From Cercophora sp. LCS_1 (lineage: Eukaryota; Ascomycota; Sordariomycetes; Sordariales; Lasiosphaeriaceae): 64,000 nucleotides of DNA. Below, one piece after another: positions 54,065 to 64,000 of the stretch. Position numbers and translations under genes: made by a program. Numbering within the stretch: the stretch's first letter is position 1; each line of letters starts with the position of its first letter. Below the pieces are notes generated by a model, which was given only the letters and a program-made list of their open reading frames with translations, did no database searches and was not told the DNA's origin. The stretch is from contig JAPZLL010000024.1 of assembly GCA_036250225.1 (NCBI GenBank), positions 310,001-374,000 on the forward strand, written 5' to 3'.

Positions 54065-54181
54065 ATCAGCCCAGAGAAGAGTATGCAGCCCATGCTCTGC
54101 GTCGCTGGTCCTGGAGGCGCGGCTATAAGCGGTGAAGAGCCGCCCAAAGCATCCCCGCCGTGCCGCCCAAGCGGTGTATAA

Positions 54182-57180
54182 GTTCCGTCTCGGTCAGACC
54201 TTCATCACTAGGCTGTAGCGGGGCGATGATTTTCGGATCGCAGAGGGTCCTTGAGAAGGGTGAAGATCTGGGCTATTGGGTTGTTTTTCGACTTGCCGGT
54301 TGCCGCGCCGGAATATCGTCAGTGTCGTGTCTCACGTAACCACAGGAGCGTGGCCGCGGCCTGACCTTTGGGGGGTCGTTTTTCTGCTGCAGGGCGGCGC
54401 GGCGCGGCGCGTCGCGAATGGCGAGGCGAGCGTACTGACCAGGTCGCTGTTGACGTGACCAGAGGTTGAAGTCGCGGCGGCTTCATTCGGCGGCGGCGAG
54501 CGGGGACGGGCAGGTTCGGCAGCTAGTTCTCGTTTTGCAAGTCAAATGGCGAGAGATCTGCTTCCGGAGAAGAGGAATTTGCACTCCAACCATGAGAGGG
54601 GGGAGGGACAGCCGCGAGCGCGTGTGGCGCTGAAGCTCAGCGTCGCGCCTCTTTGTCTTGCCACTGAGCCTTGGAGGCGGTAGGGCGTAAGCTCGGGAGG
54701 GCGCATTTCCAAATGTTGAGTTTTCAAGTGACGAGAAGCGGACATCAAAAGACTTCGCTTCGTTCGGCGGCGTCACGAGCGGGCCCCGAAAGGTTCGCTG
54801 GCAGGGCGGTAAGACATGGCAGAACCTGCCACTAGCCCAAGGTCACGTGACTTGGCGACATCCGAAGTTGCGACGTCAAGCTCCGATTCCTGCCTGGAAG
54901 AGGTGATTTTGGCAATCGCCGACGTGTTTGGTGTTTTGAGGGGGAAAAAAAAACTTTGGGTGCAGGAAATTTAGTGGCAAAGAAATTCTGCGAGGCTTGC
55001 GGTGGGGTAGAACCAACAGCCGCCGGCCCCGCAGTGTCGATGTCGTCGTGCCGGTGTTGCCGGCGGCGGTGGACCAAAACTTTCCTGGCACTGGCGGGTT
55101 CTGCCAATGCGGGGCATGGGGCTAGATGACTCAGCACTTGACGAGCATCGGGAGGTGACTCGAGATTTTGTCATGACGGCTGAAGCGACGAGATCGCGAC
55201 GCAATTAGCAAGCCGAAAATCAATGCTGACAATTGCGTAAATCCTCAGAATGAACTCGCCGACAACACAATCTACCGCCGCAACAAGCCCCGAGCCCCGA
55301 GCGGAAGTAGGAGGGGGAGAACCGTCATTTATTATTACCTGAGTATGGACGGGGGGCTTGAAGCGGGCGGCCCGCGCGCGGAACGTCTCCAGCAGCAGTT
55401 GGTGTTTGTCACGGCTGGCCAAAGAGACGACAGAAAAGCTCATCGGCGCATCGGTTGCCCTCTCCCTCGCCTAATGTTAGTGGAGGCCGCTCCCCGTGCC
55501 CCTCGCCGACGGCGTTCCCTACAACGCGCCCATGACCAAGCACGCCTTTGCAGCGCCGCCGTCTTCGCCCTGCCGCAGACCCGGATTGCCAGTCGCGCAG
55601 TTCCCCCTGATATCCATCACGAACCCGGCCATCCTGCTCGACGACCCGCGCGAGATCGAGGCATCCTACTGCGCCGCAACAAGGAATTCGACCAATCGCA
55701 GCTCACCACCCACCTGTTCAGCCAGATCCTGTCCTCCTCGGCCCTCGCGCAGTTGGCCATGCCTGCGCTCAAGGCGCAGAAGCGACTGTGGAGCGCCGTG
55801 ATGCTCGCCGGGAGAGGAGCCAACTTCGGCAAGACACATGTGTTGAGATTTTTGGCCCCGCTTTGTGGGACGTGATCCAAGATCAGAACATCGGCATTGA
55901 GCATCACGACCTAGCTGCCCGCTGCACAGCATCAACGTCGTCCTCAATGACCCTCAAGCCTCGAGCCCTCCCCGACGGCATTGCACCACCAAACCAGAGA
56001 ACGAGAGGCGCTCAGGATGCGATTCCTGGACGGATAAGCGAGTCTTTCCAATGAAGAACTAGCTTGCTGCCTTTGCGCGCATTGACCGAGGTATCCTACA
56101 TTCAAGTTCCCCTACCGCCTTTGACACTCCCTTCTACAACGTCCTACGCCCACAATGTTCGACGCCACTCCTCTCATTCTTGACCTTACATCAAAAATAG
56201 CCTTGCCTCGCTCCCACCGGTGCTTGGAGTGCATTCCCCTTCCCCCGCTTCTCAACTACATGGGCTGACTACCAACTCTGTCCGCAGCGCGAGCGTTTAC
56301 CGAAGACGAGGCGATGCTTGACAACCCGATTGTTTGACATTAACAATCCCCTACCGTGCTGGGGCTGACCGAGAGCCCCAGGCATGGCCCATTGGGAAGA
56401 GTTGTCCTATTGACACCGACCAAACCTGCCCGAGCCTGCCCGCCTCACCGAACGAAGCGAAGTCATTGGAAGTGAATCTGCGTACTGGATCTCAGTCTCC
56501 TGCTCGACAACCACCCCCTCGCTGCCCCTTAATCCGCTTTCCCCGACCCTATTGCCAGGCAGCCCGTCCAACCTATAAAAATGACGAGGTGCTGCTTTAC
56601 CGCGCCATACTCAGCCTATACCGTTGGCCACGAGTTGGCCAAGTATAACCCCCTTTATGCACTCCAACCCCGCGTGCCCCGTCAGTATGGCCGTCGTTGT
56701 GGTCGCCATCAACCCGCACCACGCCTGCTCTGTTCCCCTGTACACCCCACCAAGCGAATGCGAATCGATGCTGTGCAGGGTACTATTTGTATTTTCAGCT
56801 TTACTGTCAAGAATGACAAACCATCGTACAAGCGGCGACTGGTCGATATCCCCATACTCGCTGACGTGATATTTCAATCCCGACGTCGTTTTCGCAACAG
56901 GCAGAAGAATTACAAGGGCCACTAGCGCAACGCAACGCAACGCACCGTCGTTGTCGTGTTTCGTCCAATCTGGTTACAGTTTTAGGTTATCATGCTTCAG
57001 GCTTTCACCGCCATGCCTGGCCACGCCGCCACCGATCGAGACATATAACAACCCATCTAGATGGCGTCCTGTAAACTCGAGATGACCGCCAGACACTCAG
57101 CACAACACCTCACAAGGACTACCAACCTCGAGCAACTTTAACCAAGAAGCACCGTCTCTCCGACACGAAAAGTCTTCAAC
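54182..57180. other. gene-poor stretch of 3 kb with relics
   Basis: No intact gene supported. Protein-like pieces appear in shifting frames at 55345-55900 (FDQSQLTTHLFSQILSSS). An IDRGILHSS piece at about 56080 resembles INRGILHSD of the gene at 52963. A CGAACGAAGCGAAGTC motif occurs at 56449 (plus) and about 54750 (minus). Probably a repeat-derived, decayed region. Confidence 0.4.
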
Positions 57181-57642
57181 ATGCTGGTAAGACCCCTTCT
57201 CTCCCGAACCATCCAAAACCAGCCACTAACAACCCCATGACAGCTCACCACCAACCTTACATCCATCCTCTCCCTCCTCGCCCTCTCCACCCTCACCACA
57301 GCCGCCGGCTGCGACAACAAGCAGGGCGACATCAAGCTCGTCAAGTGGAACGTCAACGACGCCTGCAACGCCATGCGCGCCTCCAAGGAACACTCGACAA
57401 GCGTCTGGGGCGCGCCCATGATCTGCGAGGGCAGCAGCACGGACAAGTCGTACCGCTTCTGCAACATCGGGCTCGAGAACATCTTCCACGACTGCTCGGG
57501 CAAGACCAAGCACGGTTGGTTCGACTATAGCTGGGATGGCGTCACGGAGAGATATGTCTGCACTGGTGTCAGCGACGGGAATGATGTTGGGCCTTGCAAG
57601 CCCAAGGGCGGGAAGAAGCCCGGGCTTCCTACTTGTCTGTGA
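57181..57642 (+). CDS. small secreted protein, 134 aa, eight Cys, two-codon first exon
   Basis: Exon 1 is only ATG CTG (57181-57186). An intron 57187-57243 (GTAAGA, CCACTAAC, TGACAG) follows, then exon 2 57244-57642 in phase 0. Together they make a signal peptide MLLTTNLTSILSLLALSTLTTAA. The mature part has eight Cys (AGCDN, DACNA, MICEG, RFCNI, HDCSG, YVCTG, GPCKP, PTCL). Family not recognised; secreted effector-like or wall protein. Confidence 0.75.
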
Positions 57643-57829
57643 GTGAGTGAGCGCACCGGTGCACAGGGCGAAGGATGGATAAAAGCTCTTGGATTTTGGG
57701 CGGGGGAAGAAAGATGCAACGATGCGATCCATTCACTACCTGGCTGCTTCGCTCTCTAGGCTAGACCCAAGACACAGGCAGCAGCGACGGGACCCCGTCA
57801 CGATTGGTTCCGTCGAGCCTCTCTCTCTC

Positions 57830-58339
57830 TCAAAAGCAAATATTCACCCCGCTGTTCTCCCTGCCGTACGACTTCTTGTAGGCATCGATGTACACCCACC
57901 CAATGTTGCTCCGCCCGCAATTGGCGTCAACCAGGTTAGCAGCCTGCTCCACCTCGCCCCGCCAGCATCGGTTCGAGTTGTCGTAGTTGCACAGATACGC
58001 GATGGCGCTGCCGCTCGTCCACCACACCGCCGTCCGGGCGTTGTAGTAGATGCCCTTGTCGCATTCGTTCTTCATGCTCGCGACGGCGTTGTCGTAGTCG
58101 CCCCGCGTGACTCTGCGGTCACGGCAGTTGATGGTCGGGCCGGGCAAGCTGGTTTGCCGGCCTTCGAGGGCGTGGGCCGTGGCGTTGACCCCGCCCAGTT
58201 CCTGGACGAATCTCGGCTCGCCGATTGCGTTGCCGTTGGCGTCAAAGGAGATGGTGTATTGCCCGTCGGGGAGGCTGGCGGGGACGATGTAGGCGTGGCT
58301 GGTGGCGACAAATGCCAGGAGCAGTGTGGAGGGCTTCAT
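57830..58339 (-). CDS. secreted protein, 169 aa, six Cys
   Basis: Single exon from ATG 58339 (MKPSTLLLAFVATSHAYIVP, signal peptide). A pro-like part (LEGRQTS) precedes a C-terminal domain with six Cys: TINCRDRR, KNECDKGI, YLCNYDN, NRCWRGE, DANCGRS, NICF. The pattern of a Trp-rich start (AVWWTSGSAIAYLC) and a C-terminal Cys recalls Hce2/Ecp2-like fungal secreted domains, but I cannot confirm that. The longer in-frame start at 58447 lacks a signal. Confidence 0.78.
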   Translation of the reverse strand: MKPSTLLLAFVATSHAYIVPASLPDGQYTISFDANGNAIGEPRFVQELGGVNATAHALEGRQTSLPGPTINCRDRRVTRGDYDNAVASMKNECDKGIYYNARTAVWWTSGSAIAYLCNYDNSNRCWRGEVEQAANLVDANCGRSNIGWVYIDAYKKSYGRENSGVNICF

Positions 58340-59707
58340 GTTGAAGGGGTGGGGGGCTGGCTGATTGTGGTCTTTGGAGAAGAAAGGAGGGTGGGATGGA
58401 TGGATGAATGTCGGAGAGGATGGGAGGCTTGGGGAATAGCGAGGCAATTTCGGTGGTGGTTGAGGCTCTCATTTATGTTGGAAGCTGTCGGTCCAAATCA
58501 TGTGGATATCCGGTAGGTGTGCTGTCCATTCCCTGTGTTTTCCACGTGCGACCATCCAAATGTCAGCTTTGTCTCTCAGGTTCAAAGGCTGGGTTACCTT
58601 TCTTGGCTCAAGACCGTGAAGCTCATCTCCAACGCATGCTTGCGAATCATTCAATTGGTGGCTTAGATTATCAGATGTAGCGATCCAATGCCAGTCAGCC
58701 GTATTGTTGATCGGTCAGAAGGGGCAACCGAGCAAGCGCAGTAATTACGCATACAGCACCAAAAGTCCGCTCAAAACCCCGTTGATGAGCTGTGAGGCTT
58801 GTACCTGTATCCAAGTCTTTACTTGTGGCCTCGGCATCTGACGTGAACTCGCCCGCTTGACGCAGTACTACCTCCTGGCTTTGACCTGATAAATGTGCGC
58901 AAAGAGCGGCATGATATTACCCGCCGGCTTGTTTGCCCTGTAAGGCGGCTGCCTAGCCACAACTTCGTACTCGGATGGGTAATTTGAACCGGGACTGGCC
59001 GTGCACCCACGCGAGTGCCCTTTGTGGATATAGAGCGTACCATTGTAGTTATTTAAAAGCTTCCTGGTCTGCATCTACTCACGCGTCAATGTGGCACTGC
59101 TGGGCGCCGGCGGCGAAAATCTCAGATGCAGCAGCTCATCTTTTGGTGTCAATTGATGAGGCCTGACAGAAGCGGGGCTTTTCATTTCTGCGCGATAAAG
59201 ATCAATAACGTTCGAAATAGGGTTCTCATCCAATCGACGATCCCAGATACAGTGAATCGTGGCAAGGGACCATGCAGTTGGGGCCGGACAAGTGCGATGT
59301 ATCAGCTCTGAAGTGACGAAAAAATTCGTAGTGCTTAGTGAGCACCGGTGGCACAAGAACATGGGATGGAGTTTAATGTTGTAGGCGAGGCGGTGCGAAT
59401 AGAAGCCTCTCGCAAGGGAACTTTTTTTTTTTTCTGGTATTATCCCTCATTTTGTTTCCTCTCTCTCAACTTGCACCGCCCATCAACCCAACCAACGTAC
59501 GCATGAAATTAGCGCGGACAGGGGGTGCTGCGTTGGCATCATCAATATCATGATCTCGTATTCATGATAGCCCTTACCCCTTTTTCAAGGTCTTCAGGTC
59601 TTGATCAAAAACTCTAGGTGTTTCGAGGAGCGATCGGGGACTTTGTGATAACAGACAAGACCAAATACCTGGATCCACAGGTACCGAATACCATCCCTCA
59701 AAAACCA
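58340..59707. other. intergenic stretch, 1.4 kb
   Basis: No gene supported; T-rich tract at about 59422-59434. Confidence 0.45.
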
Positions 59708-61354
59708 TCACCAAACCTGTCCTAGGTGCAAGAAACGATAGTTTGCCCCACCATTGGCGGGCCTGCGAATGAACCTCCAAATACGCTGCCCAAGGTGTAT
59801 CGTTTCCAGGGCTGGAAGCGTGGCGTACATCTTCGCCTCGTTCATCGTGCGCGCGAAGTGCGCCCGTCGCCAGTTGTTCCTCCACTCCTGCCTTAGCGTC
59901 TGATAACGTCCCCACTCTCTGACCCTTGAGTGGAAGTGGATTCTTGAAGCGTGGACGGCAGCAGCGTAGGGCGTCGGGTGCACGTCGAGCTGTAGGACGA
60001 GCTTTCTCAAGTTCTTCAGGCCACCAATGCTCGACCGCAGCTGGTCATGGTCCAGAAGCCAGACCACGTCGCGGGTCCACCGCGGGTTTCCTATGCCCAT
60101 GCTTAGCTCCTCGAGGGATGTGAGGGTTCCGATTGCGGAAAGGGCAGAAGCGTGGATGGTAAACGCCGTCTCGTGACTGTTGAGGCTATCCTGTTGCGCG
60201 CCCCAGCTGCGGAAGTAACACCAGCCCAGGCGAAGCTTGGTGAGGTTATCGAACTGAGCGTTGCACAACACCGGGACCAGCATCGTTTCCAGTTTCTCGG
60301 GCGTTACATAGTCGATGTCGAGGCTCTTGACGTGGGCGTGTTTGGCAATGAAGTTGCCCAGCACGTTTGTGTCAGGAAGACTCAGATGCGTTTGGAGATG
60401 GTTCCAGAAGCCGTACTGACCCTTTAAAACGAGACTCTCGAGGTTGGGGAGGGCCTCGCAGTTAGGCGAGGCATCGATAACGTTGTCGTGCGTGACGTGG
60501 AAGCCGGGCATGGTCAGACTTTGAAGCGACGGTGAGCCAGCTAGGAGCGTCGACCAAGCATCGAAGCGGACCAATCCGGAATGAGTTTTCACGTCGAGTA
60601 TGCGGAGCTTGGGCAGTTCAATACCCTGTGGGGTTGTTTCCCCGTCATCAAGGTAACCGGACCCGACTGTCAAAGAGCGAAGATTGTCCATGGATCTCCG
60701 GAGCAGGTTTTCGAGAAGGTAAGAGGGGCTGCCGCTCCGGTCCGCCGAGATCATATCGAAACGGAGCTCTCTCAATCGTCGGAGGGGAAAGGTCGGTAGA
60801 GACCGCTGGAAGGTTTCATCCACTGCGAACATTACTCCTTCGAGACCGAGTTCCTTCACATCCAGACTGACCAACACTCCTGCAAAGGAATCGCTCAAGC
60901 GACAGGTGCCGTCCCCTCTCCATCGCACGCACTCCAGGTTCGGCAATGCAGGCAGGATTGTCGAGAGGTCCTTCTGAGTCTCAACGTGATGGCTTGAGTA
61001 ATCCCCAATGTTCGGTCCAATGTTTACGGTGCGGATGCAAACCCCGATTGACGGACGGAAGGAGCCGTGGCGCTCGACCGGCTGTCGCTCTCACACCTCC
61101 TTTGCGAGTTTGAGAACACCGAAGTGCAGGAAATCTGGGAATATGACGGTGAAATTCTTGAACTGGCAGGTGCGGGCCAGTTGCCGGCAGTCGGTGTTTA
61201 CAAGAGCGAGAGATGCGAGCGTGCGGCTGTCATCTTCGAGGCATTGAACGATATCGCTCAGAATTGTTGATGGGAGCTTCAGGAGATGGCTGGAGGAGGC
61301 AATCGGCCTACCTTCCATGACCTTCGACAGTTGGATTGGTGGTCGGTTCTCCAT
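59708..61354 (-). pseudogene. F-box/leucine-rich-repeat protein with one nonsense codon
   Basis: From ATG 61354 (MENRPPIQLSKV) an F-box follows: LLKLPSTILSDIVQCLEDD then ASLALVNTDCRQLA. At 61091-61093 a TGA interrupts. The same frame continues with FRPSIGVCIRTVNIG, then 412 residues with LRR-like repeats (LPNLECVRW, PKLRILDV, PSLQSLTMPGF, LPNLESLVLKG, LKNLRKLVLQLD, LPALETIHLG). CGA would restore Arg. The full frame would be 548 residues, a normal size for fungal F-box/LRR substrate adaptors of SCF ubiquitin ligases. As it stands only the F-box part or an N-terminally shortened LRR protein could be made. Confidence 0.72.
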
Positions 61355-61931
61355 CTTGCGGTTGTAGAGGGAGAGAAATCCAGGGCTTCTTGTGGCCTCG
61401 GTAGTTTCTGGCGGGGGCACTCCATCCCATTGACCGCAACGAACACCAGGCCCCACTTTCTCCGTTCACCTGTTGGCACAGACCAAGCCTGACAATCCCC
61501 TCGAACGGGATTTCGTCCAATATTGCTGGTGGCGTCCCTGCGAGATGCGTACGTTTTGGTCGATTTCTTGTCTTATTATATAAATTCAATGGTTCAAATG
61601 GAGTACTAGTCAGGTCTCGAATCGTCCTCATGACCCACTTGTGAGTAGTAGTTCACTGTGATGGTTCCCGCCAAGGAAGCCAGAAGTGGTCCAAGAGGAT
61701 TGGTCTTTTTGAATTACGAAGAAGAAAGAAAGAGGTCCTCGTAGAGGAACCTGCCGGGGCCGCTATAAATACACCGATAGGTTTGGTCTTAGCCAGAGTA
61801 ATTATACAGGGCCTAGCCCTGTGACATTTGCTATTCCTCCCCATTGAGAACCACTCTGCCCGTTGGGACGGAGGAAACGTCGCCGGCGCAAAGCCTTGGA
61901 CATGGCGTCAAGAGCAACACCGAGCGCTGGC
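61355..61931. other. intergenic stretch
   Basis: Upstream region of the F-box gene and 3' flank of the methyltransferase; no gene seen. Confidence 0.5.
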
Positions 61932-62797
61932 TCAGGCGCTCCCATCATCGGCCCGATGCACCAGAAATCTCGCCCTCACCGTCGTTTCCGTCTCCTCCCA
62001 ATCCATGCCTGTCTTCCATCTTGTCCCCGTCATCGTGCCTAGCTCATCCCACAAGCTCTGCCATGCGTCGGCGTCAAGAACGTACTTTTGCCAATCTTCA
62101 TCCTTGAAGCCGCCGTTCGTACCGAAGATGAGCGCTTTCGGATTATCAGGCCTCAAGAACGAGATCATCTTCCTCGCGGCCTTTAGCTGGTCATCTCGCT
62201 CAAAGAGGTGGATGAACGAAGCGGCGTAGATGATGTCCATCTTCCCTGTCAACACGTCCAGCGAATTGTCGTCGCTCAGCATATTCCCTGCCACAAATGT
62301 TGCCTTTGTGTCTCGATCCCCAAACAGCTCGTAGCCCAACTCGAGGAAGCCGGGTTGCAGATCCGTGCCGTACAGCCGTTCGGCAGAGACTCCCTCGACA
62401 GCCAGATGGCGAATGACTGTGCCGAGGCAGCAGCCGACATCGAGGAAGGTCTCTGTGGAGCCAGGCTTCGTCAGTCTTGTTGTGACAATCTTGAACGCGG
62501 GGTCCTCAAGGACGGATGTCATGTCGAGGAAGGAAAACGAGCCGATGCAGCCGTAGGGGAAGATGCTCCAGGCTTTCTCGCGCTATAGACGCGGGGCTTC
62601 GATTAGTTGCGGGTCATAAAGCGTAGGGGGGAACCTGCAATTTTCAGGAGGTGTGCGTCAACGTCTTCTGCGGCGATGCCATTGTGCTCGAGAATGCGGC
62701 GCGCTGGGCCGATGTTGGGAGGGATGCCGCCGAACGACGAAGCGTTGGCTTTGGAAGCGGCCTCGATCTCCTCGGAGCTTTTGACGCTGGTTGTCAT
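61932..62797 (-). CDS. class I SAM-dependent methyltransferase
   Basis: Exons 62639-62797 and 61932-62582 join in phase 0 if the 56-nt intron 62583-62638 is GC-AG (GCAGGT, CAACTAATC, CTATAG), giving 269 residues. The junction restores REKAWSIFPYGCIGSFSFLD, a motif shared by fungal relatives. The GT one base later gives the wrong frame. SAM-binding motif I is FLDVGCCLGTVIRHL, followed by LYGTDLQPGFLELGYELF and NSLDVLTGKMDIIYAASFIH. Similar enzymes often sit in secondary-metabolite clusters, but no synthase is nearby here. Substrate unknown. Confidence 0.8.
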
Positions 62798-63553
62798 GTT
62801 TGTTGTCGCGCCGCGGCAGCGCTGTGATCATCCGAATCTGATGCGTGGATGGGTTGACGAAGGACGGGAGTGTTGTCTGCGGCGCAGCACGAGTGCGGGG
62901 ATCCGATGCGACATTTTGTTGGAAGGTGCGACGGCTGAGATCGAGTGACCGCTCAAATCTACCAGTTGGCACAGGGACAGCCCCTGTGACGCCTATTTCA
63001 GGTCGGTCTCCGCCGAGTTGACTGGGTAAACAGGCATAGGCGTCGCCTTTATTGCATTTGAAGTTGTGGTATCAATAGGTACTCGTCAGGCCTAACCCGG
63101 CCTTGGACATCTGTGGGAGGAAATAATGATGCGCTGAACACGTTGACATCTGGGCACTAGTTCTAATACGGGAAATGGTTAAGAATATATTATGATTGAT
63201 CTAGGACTTATCCTGCTCGTGGCGAATCTGTTTGGCAAACAAACTTTGTCCTAGTTACGCCCACCTGGCTGGTTGGCACACTGTCATTTACGAATATTTG
63301 TCATACGTCGTCATGGCCGTTCTGCAAGAAAAAAGCGGACTGGGCGATGTGACATTGAGAGGTAGAGTCAGGGTGGTGAGTATTGCGATGATGCCTACCA
63401 GTGTTAAACCTTTATCTATCCTTACCCTCCGCCTGACGCATCTCAAGCCCCGTCGCCTGCAGAGCTCCTTCTCTTCCTCATGCCTTCCGCTCTAAAGACT
63501 TTTAGTTCTCCGCCCAAGTCTTCCTCTGCCATGATACAAAGAAAAGAACACCT
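62798..63553. other. intergenic stretch
   Basis: No gene supported. Confidence 0.5.
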
Positions 63554-64000
63554 CTAACGGCGGCGAGTCGATCCGGCACCAACATTAGTGTTGGAACTGC
63601 CGTTGGCCTCCGGGGCTGGGGCTGTTGCTGACGACAAGGTGGAAACGGAAGAAGCCGGAGTGTACGCGATTCCTGAGGTCTCGGAATCGCTCTCATCGGT
63701 ATCCATCGGCTGAGTAGTGCGGCGACGTGTCGTTCCAAATCCGGTGCTCGAAGCCGTTCCAAAAGTCGGTCGTCCTCCTTGCTCTTCCTGTCCCTGCTTC
63801 GCCACACCACGGTCCTCGTTATTGTGGTCCCTATCGCCGCAGCTCCCGGCCATGTATCCCGCCGCGGCACCGGTCGCGAGTCCCGTCAGAAATCCAGGTC
63901 CCGATGAGGTCTGGGGTGAGGTCGGCGATGAGCGGTTAGGGGGCCTAGACGGAGTAGCCGGAGTGAAAGGCGTGGGAGCTGTCCGAATATTGGAATTTGC
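63554..64000 (-). CDS. C-terminal part of a SARAF-like protein (runs off the right edge)
   Basis: The frame is open from base 64000 to the stop at 63554 and gives 148 residues without a start. A Pro/Ser/Thr-rich stretch (TAPTPFTPATPSRPP) leads to GPGFLTGLATGAAAGYMAG, a glycine-rich segment, then a hydrophilic tail with two TRRR motifs, the second at the very end (GAGSTRRR). The GFxTGxxxGAAAGY segment and the terminal TRRR are characteristic of fungal store-operated calcium entry regulators (SARAF), ER membrane proteins. The lumenal domain and membrane helix would lie outside the window. Confidence 0.6.
   Translation of the reverse strand, partial: ANSNIRTAPTPFTPATPSRPPNRSSPTSPQTSSGPGFLTGLATGAAAGYMAGSCGDRDHNNEDRGVAKQGQEEQGGRPTFGTASSTGFGTTRRRTTQPMDTDESDSETSGIAYTPASSVSTLSSATAPAPEANGSSNTNVGAGSTRRR

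Noticed and set aside
55345..55907. Several overlapping frames, longest 176 codons
   Set aside because: Protein-like pieces switch frame and no family is recognised; kept only as a possible relic in the gap note.
1..64000. Reassignment of TAG to glutamine, suggested by six internal TAG/TAA codons
   Set aside because: Many well-supported genes end at TAG (for example at 14478, 17091, 19237, 23328 and 43228), so TAG is a stop. C-to-T mutation is simpler.

Overview
The window looks like nuclear DNA of a filamentous ascomycete, most likely Sordariomycetes. Genes are compact, with 45-140 nt introns carrying CTAAC/CTGAC branch sites. Families seen are typical of that class: a Clr5-domain protein, a NACHT-ankyrin NLR, an F-box/LRR protein, a PTH11-type rhodopsin-like receptor, a CE1 acetylxylan esterase, an RNase T1 homologue, an M43 metalloprotease and many small cysteine-rich secreted proteins. 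The species cannot be named from the sequence. All gene models are hand-built from reading frames, splice signals and family motifs; no search was run.

Layout: 1-5.4 kb holds a decayed NLR (open at the left edge) and a decayed PD-(D/E)XK-nuclease-like gene. 6.7-7.9 kb holds a seven-helix receptor. 8.5-10.9 kb holds an RNase H-fold gene flanked by two related tRNA-like Pol III-type elements. 11-16 kb holds an HSL-type hydrolase, a DUF3632-like protein, an RNase T1 homologue, a broken secreted gene and an RNase H-fold relic. 16.5-19.6 kb holds a secreted protein, an intron-containing tRNA, a second RNase H-fold gene (frameshifted) and a small secreted protein. 21-24.5 kb holds two alpha/beta hydrolases and a decayed secreted gene. 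26-30 kb holds a SNF2 fragment, a third RNase H-fold gene, a GPI-like wall protein and a Kex2-type two-domain secreted protein. 30-38 kb holds a lectin-like fragment, a Clr5 protein, a small two-exon gene and a CorA-like transporter. 38.9-47.5 kb is rich in secreted and membrane Cys-rich proteins plus the metalloprotease. 47.6-54.2 kb carries two paralogous zinc-finger loci with the same upstream 20-bp minisatellite and several orphan genes with breaks. 57-63 kb holds two secreted proteins, an F-box/LRR pseudogene, a methyltransferase and, at the right edge, a SARAF-like C-terminus.

Two themes stand out. First, a family of stand-alone RNase H-fold proteins (three genes and one relic in 20 kb); two of them lie beside tRNA or tRNA-like elements and have a 5' UTR intron ending exactly one base before the ATG. 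Second, at least six otherwise open frames are interrupted by TAG or TAA where CAG or CAA would keep the frame, and one by TGA for CGA. This is the expected imprint of past RIP (CpA to TpA) in a genome where TAG is otherwise a normal stop. Three introns appear to use GC-AG ends.
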